64,000 nucleotides of DNA, from contig JBMNJC010000008.1 of the NCBI GenBank assembly GCA_050951465.1, positions 1 through 64,000 on the forward strand, written 5' to 3'. The notes under the pieces were generated by a model. The model was not told the origin of the DNA. It was given only the letters and a program-made list of their open reading frames with translations, and made no database searches. The DNA comes from JAAZHD01 sp012510895 (GTDB lineage Bacteria > Bacillota > Clostridia > Caldicoprobacterales > DTU083). Positions within the stretch are counted from its first letter, which is position 1. Each line of letters opens with the position of its first letter. This document shows, in pieces, positions 19,222 through 27,187 of this stretch. A program made the translations under genes and the position numbers.

Positions 19222-20397
19222 TCAAACACTCAGAAAATACTCTTTTTGCGGCATAATATCTGAACTCTTAATGCCACTAAATTTTTCTGCAATAATGCGG
19301 TTTTCCCGTATCAGTTTATCCCTTTCACAGGGTTCTTTACAGTGATCAAGCAGATCATAAACTGGTATCACTACAGAGGACTGATCCGGCTGCATAACAG
19401 TTTTAAGTACAGAAAAACCAATCTTTTCCACCTTGGTTCCAGTGTCACACTTACTAAGGTACAAGTTCAGCAGAATAGAGTATTCTGTAAGCGTCCCAGT
19501 CTCATTCGGGTTAACACCCAATGTGGTGATAAAGTTGCCGAGGCAATAGGCAACAGGTGTATTGTTCTTCATTTCAAACTTATGAACAACATGAGGATGG
19601 TTTCCAATAATCGCATCAACACCTGCATCACAAAGCCACTGAACCAGATAGACTGTATATGGGTCAGGTTCAGGATTGTACTGTCCTCCGCTGTGCATGC
19701 ACATTATTACATAATCGGCTCCATCCCTCCTGCAACGGTCAATGTCACCCTTCAACTGCTCTAAATAAGGCTGAATATTCTCTTTATATATTACATTATC
19801 TTTTTTATACAGTTCATTTACTTCTTTTCCTATCTTTTCCATGCTTTGAAGCAAATGTATGGAACCCGGAAGTTTTTCCTGAGGTTGAAACAGATTAACC
19901 ATATATTTTTGTTCAGGTTTCAGGAACCTGTGGTTAGCAAAGGCATTGGTTCCGTATGTATAAGCTAAGAAGCCTACGCGAATTCCCTTAATATCTGCTA
20001 TAAAGCTCATGTCCCGCTCTTCCCTGGAAGAATAAGTGCCAATATGGGGAAGCTTAATTGAATCGAGAGATTCAATATTGTTAAGCAAACCTTGAGTACC
20101 TCGATCCAAACAGTGATTATTGGCTGTAGATACCAGATTGAATCCGCTTCTTACCAGCTCTTCGGCAAAAGGCAATGGTGTATTAAAGGAATACATTTCA
20201 TTGGTATATCCCAATTCCTCCCCTGCTATTACCGTTTCAAGATTCCCTACCAGATAATCACACGACTGTAATTCATTTTTTATTAGCTTAAAGACCTTGG
20301 CATAATTATAGCTGTCCCCATGTCTGCAGGCCTCTGTTTGGGCAGATTTACACATTATGTCACCTGTAAAAGATATTTTTATTTGACTTGATTTCAT
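19222..20397 (-). CDS. CapA-family poly-gamma-glutamate-synthesis-like metallophosphoesterase
   Basis: 391 residues. The metallophosphoesterase-type motifs of the CapA family are clear: FTGDIMC at the start, YLVGNLETVIAG, VSTANNHCLDRG (the Asn-Asn-His signature), YVIMCMHSGGQYNPEPD and IIGNHPHVVHKFE. There is no signal peptide, unlike classical CapA, so it is probably cytoplasmic. Such proteins occur with sugar-utilisation genes where their substrate is unknown. It is the first gene of the capA-FAD-GH-M14 run; the next frame starts within its stop region. A second, unrelated-looking CapA lipoprotein is at 32500-34161. Confidence 0.87.
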   Translation of the reverse strand: MKSSQIKISFTGDIMCKSAQTEACRHGDSYNYAKVFKLIKNELQSCDYLVGNLETVIAGEELGYTNEMYSFNTPLPFAEELVRSGFNLVSTANNHCLDRGTQGLLNNIESLDSIKLPHIGTYSSREERDMSFIADIKGIRVGFLAYTYGTNAFANHRFLKPEQKYMVNLFQPQEKLPGSIHLLQSMEKIGKEVNELYKKDNVIYKENIQPYLEQLKGDIDRCRRDGADYVIMCMHSGGQYNPEPDPYTVYLVQWLCDAGVDAIIGNHPHVVHKFEMKNNTPVAYCLGNFITTLGVNPNETGTLTEYSILLNLYLSKCDTGTKVEKIGFSVLKTVMQPDQSSVVIPVYDLLDHCKEPCERDKLIRENRIIAEKFSGIKSSDIMPQKEYFLSV

Positions 20398-20528
20398 GAT
20401 CTTCTACTCCCGGTTATCAAATATCTTACTTGTATATTGGTTTTTATGAGTCCATCCTGATGAGATTTGTATACTGCTGGCATAATAAGATTATAAGACT
20501 CTGAACCAATAAATACAAGCTGCAATTA

Positions 20529-20578
20529 AAAAACCGCCTTTCAGCGCCTTAACAGGACTGGCTGCTGAAAAACGGTTT
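20529..20578 (-). terminator. Rho-independent terminator of the metal-ATPase/HMA operon
   Basis: Hairpin with outer arms AAACCG and CGGTTT and inner arms TTTCAGC and GCTGAAA. On the minus strand it is followed by a run of six T. It lies 15 bases after the HMA protein stop and before the capA gene, separating the two transcription units. Confidence 0.8.
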
Positions 20579-20592
20579 AAATTTACCCTTAT

Positions 20593-20826
20593 TTACCTGG
20601 CCTTGACCTTTGATTTTAATACTTGGTATCCCAGGGCAGTAATTGCATTCTCTATATCCTCAATTGAAATCTTATCAGAATCAAAATCCAGTTTTACCTT
20701 GCTCGAGTTAAAAAGTATCTTTGCACTTTCCTTATCAACACCATCCAGAGATTTGATCGCACCTTCTATTTTCTGAACACATGATGGACAAGTCAAAGGC
20801 TCCAATTGGATAATCGCATTTTTCAT
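20593..20826 (-). CDS. Heavy-metal-associated (HMA) domain metallochaperone
   Basis: 77-residue ferredoxin-fold protein with the metal-binding motif LTCPSCVQKIEGAI (Cys-x-x-Cys) and the usual downstream elements VKLDFDS and ITALGYQV. It would carry a soft metal ion in the cytoplasm and pass it to the P-type ATPase encoded just upstream, which lacks its own N-terminal HMA domain. I prefer the ATG at 20826 (MKNAII), 7-8 bases after GGAGG, over the ATG at 20832, which is too near the ribosome site. It has its own promoter with a TTGAT-N4-ATCAA palindrome, matching that of the operon's first gene. Confidence 0.9.
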   Translation of the reverse strand: MKNAIIQLEPLTCPSCVQKIEGAIKSLDGVDKESAKILFNSSKVKLDFDSDKISIEDIENAITALGYQVLKSKVKAR

Positions 20827-20860
20827 TCTCATCCCTCCTTTTATTCATCTCCGCATTTGT

Positions 20861-20902
20861 ATTATATTCTTTTATTCCATTGTAATAATTGATTTACATC
20901 AA
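20861..20902 (-). promoter_or_regulatory. FNR/CRP-type class II promoter of the HMA gene
   Basis: On the minus strand: the perfect palindrome TTGATGTAAATCAA (20889-20902), then 22 bases, then TATAAT (20861-20866). This places the palindrome centre at -41.5 relative to a usual start, the class II activator position. The half-sites TTGAT/ATCAA match the FNR consensus. The ATG of the HMA gene follows 34 bases after the -10. The site is seen directly; the protein that binds it is inferred. Confidence 0.75.
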
Positions 20903-20907
20903 GTTTC

Positions 20908-22764
20908 TCAGTTATTACTTAATCTATACCGAAGGAGTCTCATTCCATTCAATATTACGATAAGAATACTTGCCTCGTGTACCAGCATACCGATTGACAT
21001 ATTCATCCACTGACTGAAAAAGACAGCGGTCAGCAGCACCAGTACGACACCCACGGCAATAATAATATTCTGAAGCATGTTGGCAGCTGTTGCCTTTGTC
21101 AATCCCAGTGCATGCGGCAAACGGCTGAAGTCTGAATTCATCAAAACAACATCTGACGTCTCAATAGCCACGTCCGTACCGCCTCCCATGGCAATGCCTA
21201 TATCAGCCAAAGCCAGTGAAGGGCTGTCGTTAACTCCATCTCCGACGAAGGCCACAATCTGACCGTCCTTCTGCAATTTATCTATATATGCCGATTTATC
21301 TTCCGGCAGCATATTACCATGTGCTTCTGTAAGTCCCAACTCTTCAGCAACCAGATCAACGGTTCCCTGATTGTCCCCGGAAAGAACTATTAAATTTTTC
21401 ACTCCCAGCTTTTTCAGTCTTTGAAGGTCCTCTTTTACTCTTGGACGGATCTGATCACGAATTCCCATAAGCAGTTGCAATTCACCGTCTATTGCGGTCA
21501 GCACAAGAGAGTTGCCTTTTCTTTCAAAGCGGTCAATGTCATCCCTTGCTTTCTGGTTTAATATAATATTTTCTTTTTCCATTAGTGCAACATTGCCCAC
21601 TGCAACCCGGCGCCCATCTATCTGAGCTACAATGCCGCCGCCTTTAATGACATCTGTATTTTCAACATGATACTGCTTTGTATCTCCGATATATTCAACC
21701 ACTGCCTTCGCCAGCGGATGGTCAGATTCACGTTCTACACTTGCCAGATAACTCAATGCTTCATCTGTATCATTCGTATATGACTCCATATCAGCCACTT
21801 TAGGGTTTCCTATGGTTAAAGTACCTGTTTTGTCAAATACCACTGCGTCCACTTTGCTGAAATCCTGAATTACTTCGCTGCCTTTCAGCAAAACACCGTT
21901 GCGCGCACCGTTGCCAATTCCGGCTACATTTGAAACAGGAACGCCGATAACCAAAGCTCCGGGGCAGCCCAATACCAATATGGTTATAGCGAGCTCAATA
22001 TCCTGTAAAAAAAGCCATACTATGAATGCAAGAACCAGCACAGCAGGTGTGTAATATTTGGAAAACCTGTCAATGAACCGTTCTGCTTCAGATTTTGAAT
22101 CCTGGGCTTCTTCAACAAGTTCAATTATTCTGCCGAAGGTTGTATCTTCGCCAACTCGATTCGCCACAATTTTTATGGTTCCGTTTTCTAAAATGGTGCC
22201 GGCATAAACCCCCGATTCCACCTTTTTGCCTACCGGCACGGATTCTCCGGTAATGCTTGCCTCATTAACATAGCCTTCGCCTGATATAACCTTTCCATCA
22301 ACCGGAATTTTGGCTCCGGTTTTTACCAGCAATATATCTCCCACTTCTACCTCATCAACGTCAACTTCTTCGAATTCTCCGTTTTCCTTCAGTTTAAAGG
22401 CGCTTTCCGGCGCCATCTCTATCAATTCCTTGATCGCAGATCGTGTCTTGTTAAGAGTACGCTGTTCCAAAAAGGCTCCAAATAAGAATAAAAAGGTAAC
22501 TATCGCTGATTCCTCAAAATTTCTTATAATAAAAGCCCCTGATACCGCTATGGTAACCAAAACATCAATACTTACTACTTTTACTTTTAAGGCCTGGTAT
22601 GCTTGTATGGCAATAGGTACCAGGCCTAAAATCGAGGCAATAATTAAACCCCAACTGAAAACTGCTTCACTTTTAAAACCAACCTTGCCGATAAATGCGG
22701 CTGCAATCAGAATACCGCTTATCAGCATTACCTGATTTCTTTTGCTTAGTATCCATCTCTGCAT
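20908..22764 (-). CDS. Heavy-metal-translocating P1B-type ATPase with unusual CPG membrane motif
   Basis: 618 residues, about eight membrane helices. All catalytic motifs are present: actuator TGES (ASITGESVPVG), phosphorylation site VVFDKTGTLTIGNP, the P1B-specific HP in ESDHPLAKAVVEY, and the hinge VAFVGDGVNDSPSLALADIG. The membrane metal motif reads CPG (VLGCPGALVIG) instead of CPC or SPC, and the last helix has HEASILIVILNGMRLL, closest in style to the HEG-type helix of P1B-4 pumps. There is no N-terminal HMA domain; a separate HMA protein is encoded next. The substrate metal cannot be assigned safely. The start has AAGGTGATG ahead of it. The gene is second in a three-gene unit. Confidence 0.93.
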   Translation of the reverse strand: MQRWILSKRNQVMLISGILIAAAFIGKVGFKSEAVFSWGLIIASILGLVPIAIQAYQALKVKVVSIDVLVTIAVSGAFIIRNFEESAIVTFLFLFGAFLEQRTLNKTRSAIKELIEMAPESAFKLKENGEFEEVDVDEVEVGDILLVKTGAKIPVDGKVISGEGYVNEASITGESVPVGKKVESGVYAGTILENGTIKIVANRVGEDTTFGRIIELVEEAQDSKSEAERFIDRFSKYYTPAVLVLAFIVWLFLQDIELAITILVLGCPGALVIGVPVSNVAGIGNGARNGVLLKGSEVIQDFSKVDAVVFDKTGTLTIGNPKVADMESYTNDTDEALSYLASVERESDHPLAKAVVEYIGDTKQYHVENTDVIKGGGIVAQIDGRRVAVGNVALMEKENIILNQKARDDIDRFERKGNSLVLTAIDGELQLLMGIRDQIRPRVKEDLQRLKKLGVKNLIVLSGDNQGTVDLVAEELGLTEAHGNMLPEDKSAYIDKLQKDGQIVAFVGDGVNDSPSLALADIGIAMGGGTDVAIETSDVVLMNSDFSRLPHALGLTKATAANMLQNIIIAVGVVLVLLTAVFFSQWMNMSIGMLVHEASILIVILNGMRLLRYRLSNN

Positions 22765-22795
22765 AAAGCATCACCTTCTTGCTGCATTGCCCTTA

Positions 22796-23098
22796 TTATG
22801 CATGATACGCCATGTCTGCTTCAGCCAGCATGTTATAAACTGCCTCATAAGTTTCACATACATCTCCCGGCACAGTATAGTTATCAGTAATTATGCGCAG
22901 CTGTTCGAATTCCTGGTTCAAATCAGGCTTTTCTTCTCCTGCTTCCTTAACCTTCTTATTTATGATTTCAAATAACTCAAGTACTTCATAAAATTCGGGA
23001 TGATGCTTTCCATGTACCCGTGCAACTATTGGCACATATTGTTCCAAAGTTTTAAAATTACGATCTTTCACTTCATAAAAGTTTGCTTGTTTAGCCAT
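22796..23098 (-). CDS. Short hemerythrin/RIC-like protein
   Basis: 100 residues, acidic and helical. The segment YVPIVARVHGKHHPEFYEVL resembles the last helices of RIC (ScdA/YtfE) iron-sulfur-cluster repair proteins, where VHGxxHPE includes di-iron ligands. A second conserved-looking stretch is DNYTVPGDVCETYEAVYN. It is much shorter than full RIC (about 220-240 residues) and lacks the N-terminal ScdA_N domain, so function may differ. It is the first gene of the metal-ATPase unit, 31 bases upstream of the ATPase and 37-45 bases after the -10 of a promoter with an FNR-like site. The family call is tentative. Confidence 0.5.
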   Translation of the reverse strand: MAKQANFYEVKDRNFKTLEQYVPIVARVHGKHHPEFYEVLELFEIINKKVKEAGEEKPDLNQEFEQLRIITDNYTVPGDVCETYEAVYNMLAEADMAYHA

Positions 23099-23141
23099 AT
23101 GTTCCCCTGCTTTCTATATATTTTCCCTTAATGACAGTTCC

Positions 23142-23183
23142 ATTTTAACAAGAAGGTGCAATAAAAACATTGATCTAAATCAA
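23142..23183 (-). promoter_or_regulatory. FNR/CRP-type class II promoter of the RIC-like/ATPase operon
   Basis: On the minus strand: TTGATTTAGATCAA (23170-23183; extended ATTGAT...ATCAAT), then exactly 22 bases, then TAAAAT (23142-23147). The geometry is identical to the promoter before the HMA gene. The palindrome overlaps the purC stop codon, so the two transcription units are packed together. Confidence 0.75.
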
Positions 23184-23887
23184 TAATTCGCATTAAAACT
23201 TTTTTCTGATAGCAGGGCAGCCGTCAAATCCAGGGGATCCATAACCTTGCCATCTTTATATACACGCATATTTCCTGAGGAAATTTCATCCATAACTATA
23301 ATATTTCCATCATTATCCATACCAAATTCCAGTTTAATATCGTAAAGCTCAAGGCCTCTTTTCTGAAGGAACTCATATATCAGAGCAGTAATTTTCCGGG
23401 TTATGGATTTGATTTCAAAAAATTGTTCAGCAGTCATAATGCCCAAGGCCTCCAAACCTTCGACGGTGATCAACGGGTCTCCTCTTCTGTCATCTTTTAA
23501 CGTAGCTTCCACATAAGCGTTTAATTTATCTCCTTCTTTCACATAAGCACCATAACGGCGCAGAAAGCTTCCTACCGCCCTGTAGCGGCAAATTATCTCA
23601 AGCCCATTGCCAAAAGGTTTTACTGCTTTTACATCCATAGTCCTGTTTTCTATATCTTCGCTGACATAATGAGTAGCGATTCCTGCCTTTTCCAGCATTT
23701 CAAAAAACATAACGGAAACCCTGAGATTTTCCCTTCCTATTCCCTCAATTGAAAGACCAACCGTATTGGCTCCTGGATCAAAAACACCATTTTCCCCGGT
23801 TACATCATCTTTGAACACCATGCGATAGATTCCATTTCCTAAATCATAAACATCTTTAGTCTTCCCTGTTATTATCTTCTTCATCAT
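23180..23887 (-). CDS. purC: Phosphoribosylaminoimidazole-succinocarboxamide synthase (SAICAR synthetase)
   Basis: Joins aspartate to CAIR with ATP in purine biosynthesis. 235 residues, normal length. Conserved segments include the N-terminal ITGKTKDVYDLGNG, the central VEATLKDDRRGDPLI, LELYDIKLEFGMD and the ATP-site DEISSGNMRVY. Its start lies inside the 3' end of the CBS-domain gene (32-base overlap), with AAGGAG before the ATG pair, so the two are translated together. It is isolated from other pur genes in this window. The call is secure. Confidence 0.95.
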   Translation of the reverse strand: MMKKIITGKTKDVYDLGNGIYRMVFKDDVTGENGVFDPGANTVGLSIEGIGRENLRVSVMFFEMLEKAGIATHYVSEDIENRTMDVKAVKPFGNGLEIICRYRAVGSFLRRYGAYVKEGDKLNAYVEATLKDDRRGDPLITVEGLEALGIMTAEQFFEIKSITRKITALIYEFLQKRGLELYDIKLEFGMDNDGNIIVMDEISSGNMRVYKDGKVMDPLDLTAALLSEKSFNANY

Positions 23888-25157
23888 CTGTCTCCTTCTT
23901 TCTTTCCAGTTTTAAAATTTTTATCTTATCAATCCGATTTCTGTCAATGCTTTCTATAATAAATTTTATATTTTCATATTCTATTTCTTCGCCTTCTTCC
24001 GGGATCCTGTCAATTATACCGATTACATAACCTGCTATAGTATCAAAATAATCTGATTCTATGTTAAGCCCTAAAACCTCATTAATTTCGTCCAGTCTGA
24101 CATTTCCATTAACTATATATTCATTTTCTCCAATTACTTCAATATCTTTGATTTCTTTATCATATTCATCTTCTATATTGCCTACTATTTCCTCTATTAG
24201 ATCCTCTATGGTTACAATACCCTCTGTGCCGCCATATTCATCTATAACTATGGACATATGCACCCGGTCTGCTCTCATTTCATTAAAAAGCTCCTTAGTA
24301 GGCTTGGATTCATATGTAAAGTGAGGTTGGCGTATAATTTTCCTTAGGTCAAATCCCGTCTCCTTAATTTTATTCTGCTGGAAAAGCAGGTCTTTTATAT
24401 ATAAAATGCCTATTATATTATCCTTGGTTTCTTCATATACCGGTATCCTTGAATACCGTTCCTCACTAATTATTCGTAAAACCTCTTCATATGGAGTATC
24501 AGCCTCAATGGCTACCATCTCGGTACGAGGGGTCATAATATCCTCAACTCTTGTATCGCTGAATTCGAATACATTATGTATTATGTCTTTTTCTTCATCA
24601 TCCAAAACACCTTCTCTGTATCCTACATTAACCATTGACTTGAATTCTTCCTGGGTTATGAATGATTGATTATTATCAATTTCTCCGCCAAGGATTCTGA
24701 TAATAGAATCAGTTATTTTGGATAAGAGAAAGCTGAAAGGCGATAGAATAGTCATGAAAAATTTGACAAAACCGGAAAGCCTGGATGAAATGCTTTCATA
24801 ACTGTGAGCTGCCAGAGACTTAGGAACCATTTCGCCAAATATAAGTATTATAAAAGTCATAATTCCGATGGTGATTCCTATACCCTTGTTGCCAAACCTG
24901 ATAATGGCGATTGAGGTAATCAAAGAAGATGCGCTGATATTCATAAGATATTTGCCAATAAGTATGGCACATAGAAGCCTTTTGGGGTCGTCTACCAGTT
25001 TATTTATCCTTTCAGCATTTTTTTCTTTGCTTTCAATCATCTGTTTAATGCGTAATTTATTTAATGACGTTAAGGCTGTTTCTGACGCTGTAAACAAGGC
25101 AGAGAAAAACAAACAGATAATTGTGATAAAAAATTTCCACATACTATCTGGATCCAA
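23856..25157 (-). CDS. CBS-domain membrane protein of the HlyC/CorC (CNNM-like) family
   Basis: 433 residues. Order: a DUF21/CNNM membrane domain with four hydrophobic segments (FITIICLFFSALFTASETAL first), a CBS pair around residues 195-320 (VEDIMTPRTEMVAIEAD and RIPVYEETKDNIIGILYIKD; second CBS contains IVIDEYGGTEGIVTIEDL), and a C-terminal CorC_HlyC domain (DTIAGYVIGIIDRIPEEGE). These proteins are linked to Mg/Co efflux or homeostasis. The frame opens at a TTG at 25157 with AGGAG about 12 bases upstream; an ATG at 25142 is an alternative. It shares an operon with purC by overlap. Confidence 0.88.
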   Translation of the reverse strand: MDPDSMWKFFITIICLFFSALFTASETALTSLNKLRIKQMIESKEKNAERINKLVDDPKRLLCAILIGKYLMNISASSLITSIAIIRFGNKGIGITIGIMTFIILIFGEMVPKSLAAHSYESISSRLSGFVKFFMTILSPFSFLLSKITDSIIRILGGEIDNNQSFITQEEFKSMVNVGYREGVLDDEEKDIIHNVFEFSDTRVEDIMTPRTEMVAIEADTPYEEVLRIISEERYSRIPVYEETKDNIIGILYIKDLLFQQNKIKETGFDLRKIIRQPHFTYESKPTKELFNEMRADRVHMSIVIDEYGGTEGIVTIEDLIEEIVGNIEDEYDKEIKDIEVIGENEYIVNGNVRLDEINEVLGLNIESDYFDTIAGYVIGIIDRIPEEGEEIEYENIKFIIESIDRNRIDKIKILKLERKKETDDEEDNNRED

Positions 25158-25370
25158 AAAAAATCACACTCCTGAGAATATATTATTTATTTGATTTTAG
25201 TTTACTTTACTATTTTTTGCAATATTTATTGAGGATATTTTATATATGGCGGCTGTCGGCCTGTGTTCTTATTGACAACACTCGCAGTTTTTCTTATACT
25301 TTGATAGTAAATGAAATAAAATTTTTTCATGTAAAAAAACCGTGTAAATCAGCCGAGGGGGTAAATTATT

Positions 25371-26108
25371 GTGCAGATAAGATTAGTTAGTTATAACATC
25401 CAGCATGCCCGTGATCATATTCGTTCGATCAAAGAAGACAAAGATATTATAGATTTCGATTTGACAGCAAAAGCAATAAAATCCCAAAATCCGGATATTG
25501 TAGTAATGAATGAAGTAAGAAATGAAGGGAATCATCCAACCTATAAAGATCAAACAAAAATAATTGCCGAAAAAACCGGATTCAATTATTACAAATTTGG
25601 AGAGGCTATAAGATTTGAACCTGGACTGCCTTATGGCAATGCAATATTATCTAAATACCCTATTACAGAATTTGAAATAATAAAAATACCAGATCCTGAA
25701 GTAAAAGATGAAGACATATACTATGAAACCAGATGTGTTATAAAAGCTGTAGTTAACATCCAAGGCAAAAAAATAACAGTGTTTGGTTCTCATTTCGGCC
25801 TGGCACAAAGCGAACAAAGAAATGCAGTTGAAACCGTCATAAAGCTGCTGGGTCAGTGCGATATGCCCCATGTTCTGATGGGAGACTTTAATATGGATCC
25901 CGATGATGAAAAATTAAAGCCCATATATGACAGGCTGACAGATACTGCAAAATACTTTGATAAGCCCAAGCTGAGCTTCCCCTCTAACAATCCGGAGCAT
26001 AAAATTGACTACATATTTGTTTCAGATGAATTTAAGGTGATATTTGCCGACATACCTGATATTGTGGTGTCAGACCATAGAATGGTTGTCTGTGATGTAG
26101 AAATCTGA
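25371..26108 (+). CDS. Endonuclease/exonuclease/phosphatase-family hydrolase
   Basis: 245-residue metal-dependent phosphodiesterase fold. Motifs: SYNIQHARD at the start (metal Asn), VVMNEVRNEG (metal Glu), GSHFGLAQSEQR (catalytic His), MGDFNMDPDD, and the C-terminal KIDYIFVSDEF and VSDHRMVV. No signal peptide. The substrate may be a phospholipid, nucleic acid or phosphosugar; the fold alone does not tell. It starts at GTG with GAGGGGG before it. Divergent from the CBS gene, and its last 39 bases overlap the convergent EAL gene. Confidence 0.85.
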   Translation: MQIRLVSYNIQHARDHIRSIKEDKDIIDFDLTAKAIKSQNPDIVVMNEVRNEGNHPTYKDQTKIIAEKTGFNYYKFGEAIRFEPGLPYGNAILSKYPITEFEIIKIPDPEVKDEDIYYETRCVIKAVVNIQGKKITVFGSHFGLAQSEQRNAVETVIKLLGQCDMPHVLMGDFNMDPDDEKLKPIYDRLTDTAKYFDKPKLSFPSNNPEHKIDYIFVSDEFKVIFADIPDIVVSDHRMVVCDVEI

Positions 26109-27187
26109 CATGAAATTTATTGCTTTGGCTTCATCCAGAGGCCTGCTGATTAAATACCCTTGAAAAATATCACAGCCATATTTTTCGAGGTATTTTTTTT
26201 GTTCTTCTGTCTCCACCCCTTCGGCAATAACGGTTAAATTAAACTTATGAGACATTGAAATAATGTCAGCGGTTATTAGGGTATCTTCATTGCTGCTGGT
26301 GATATTATCTATAAAATGCTTGTCGATTTTTACATAATCTATATTTAAATCACGGAGCCTGGATAATGAAGAGAATCCGGTTCCAAAATCATCCAGTGCT
26401 ATCAGTATTCCATGTTCTTTGATTATTCTTAATCTTTCATTAACTAAATCAAAGTTTTCCATTATTACCGATTCTGTAATTTCTAGTACCAGGGTTCCCT
26501 TGTCTATTTTATTAAGTTTGATAATTTTAATTAAATCTCTTACAAACTCTTCTCTTAACAGTTGTATAACAGAAATATTAACTGAAACCTTGATTCTTTT
26601 ATGCTGAGAGCTCAGCCTGTCATTAGCTCTTTTCAGAAATCTGCAGGCTTCAGACAGTATATGTTTCCCCAAATCATAGATTAAAAACATATTTTCAGCA
26701 ATATTGATAAATTCTGCCGGTGAAATGCTTCCCATGCCATCTATGTTTAACCTTGCCAATGCTTCAAACCCCATCAGGCTGTTATCCTTTAGACTCATTT
26801 TCGGCTGATACTGCAAATACAATGAACTATTATCCCTCTTGTTGATTGCCGCTCTTAAAGCCTTCTCTATTCTATCCTGACGATAAACAGACATTTCCAT
26901 AATGTCTTCATAGAAACATATCTGTTCGCTATAGTTTTTATTTATGTAGTCCAGGGCAAGTGTAGCATCTTGCAACAATCTGTCTGCAGATAAACAACTT
27001 TCCTTTATTTCAGCGATGCTGATTTGAATATCAATATACTGCTCAGCAATGCTTTGTTCATTATCGCTTACTGACAAAGGTCTGTCAAAAATTTTTACAA
27101 TTCCTCTGGCCAGTTCAGCCAATTCCTCTTTGCGGCGATAATCTGCAACAAAGATAACAAAACGATCAGCGATTAAGTCCGTATAAT
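26070..27187 (-). pseudogene. GGDEF-EAL c-di-GMP phosphodiesterase, N-terminus removed at IS256 insertion
   Basis: The remnant begins inside a degenerate GGDEF domain (IADRFVIFVADYRRKEEL, where the GGDEF signature would lie) and continues into a complete EAL domain: MGFEALARL, VLEITESVIME, LDDFGTGFSSLSRLRDL, VKIDKHFI and VIAEGVETEEQ. The EAL catalytic residues look intact, so the protein might still hydrolyse c-di-GMP if expressed. The open frame runs on into the IS to 27275, but those codons are IS sequence. The missing 5' part (sensor and first half of GGDEF) is not found on the other side of the IS, so a deletion accompanied or followed the insertion. Confidence 0.8.

Noticed and set aside
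22310..22735. 141-codon plus-strand frame
   Set aside because: Antisense shadow of the P-type ATPase; Ser/Thr-rich composition typical of a reverse frame.
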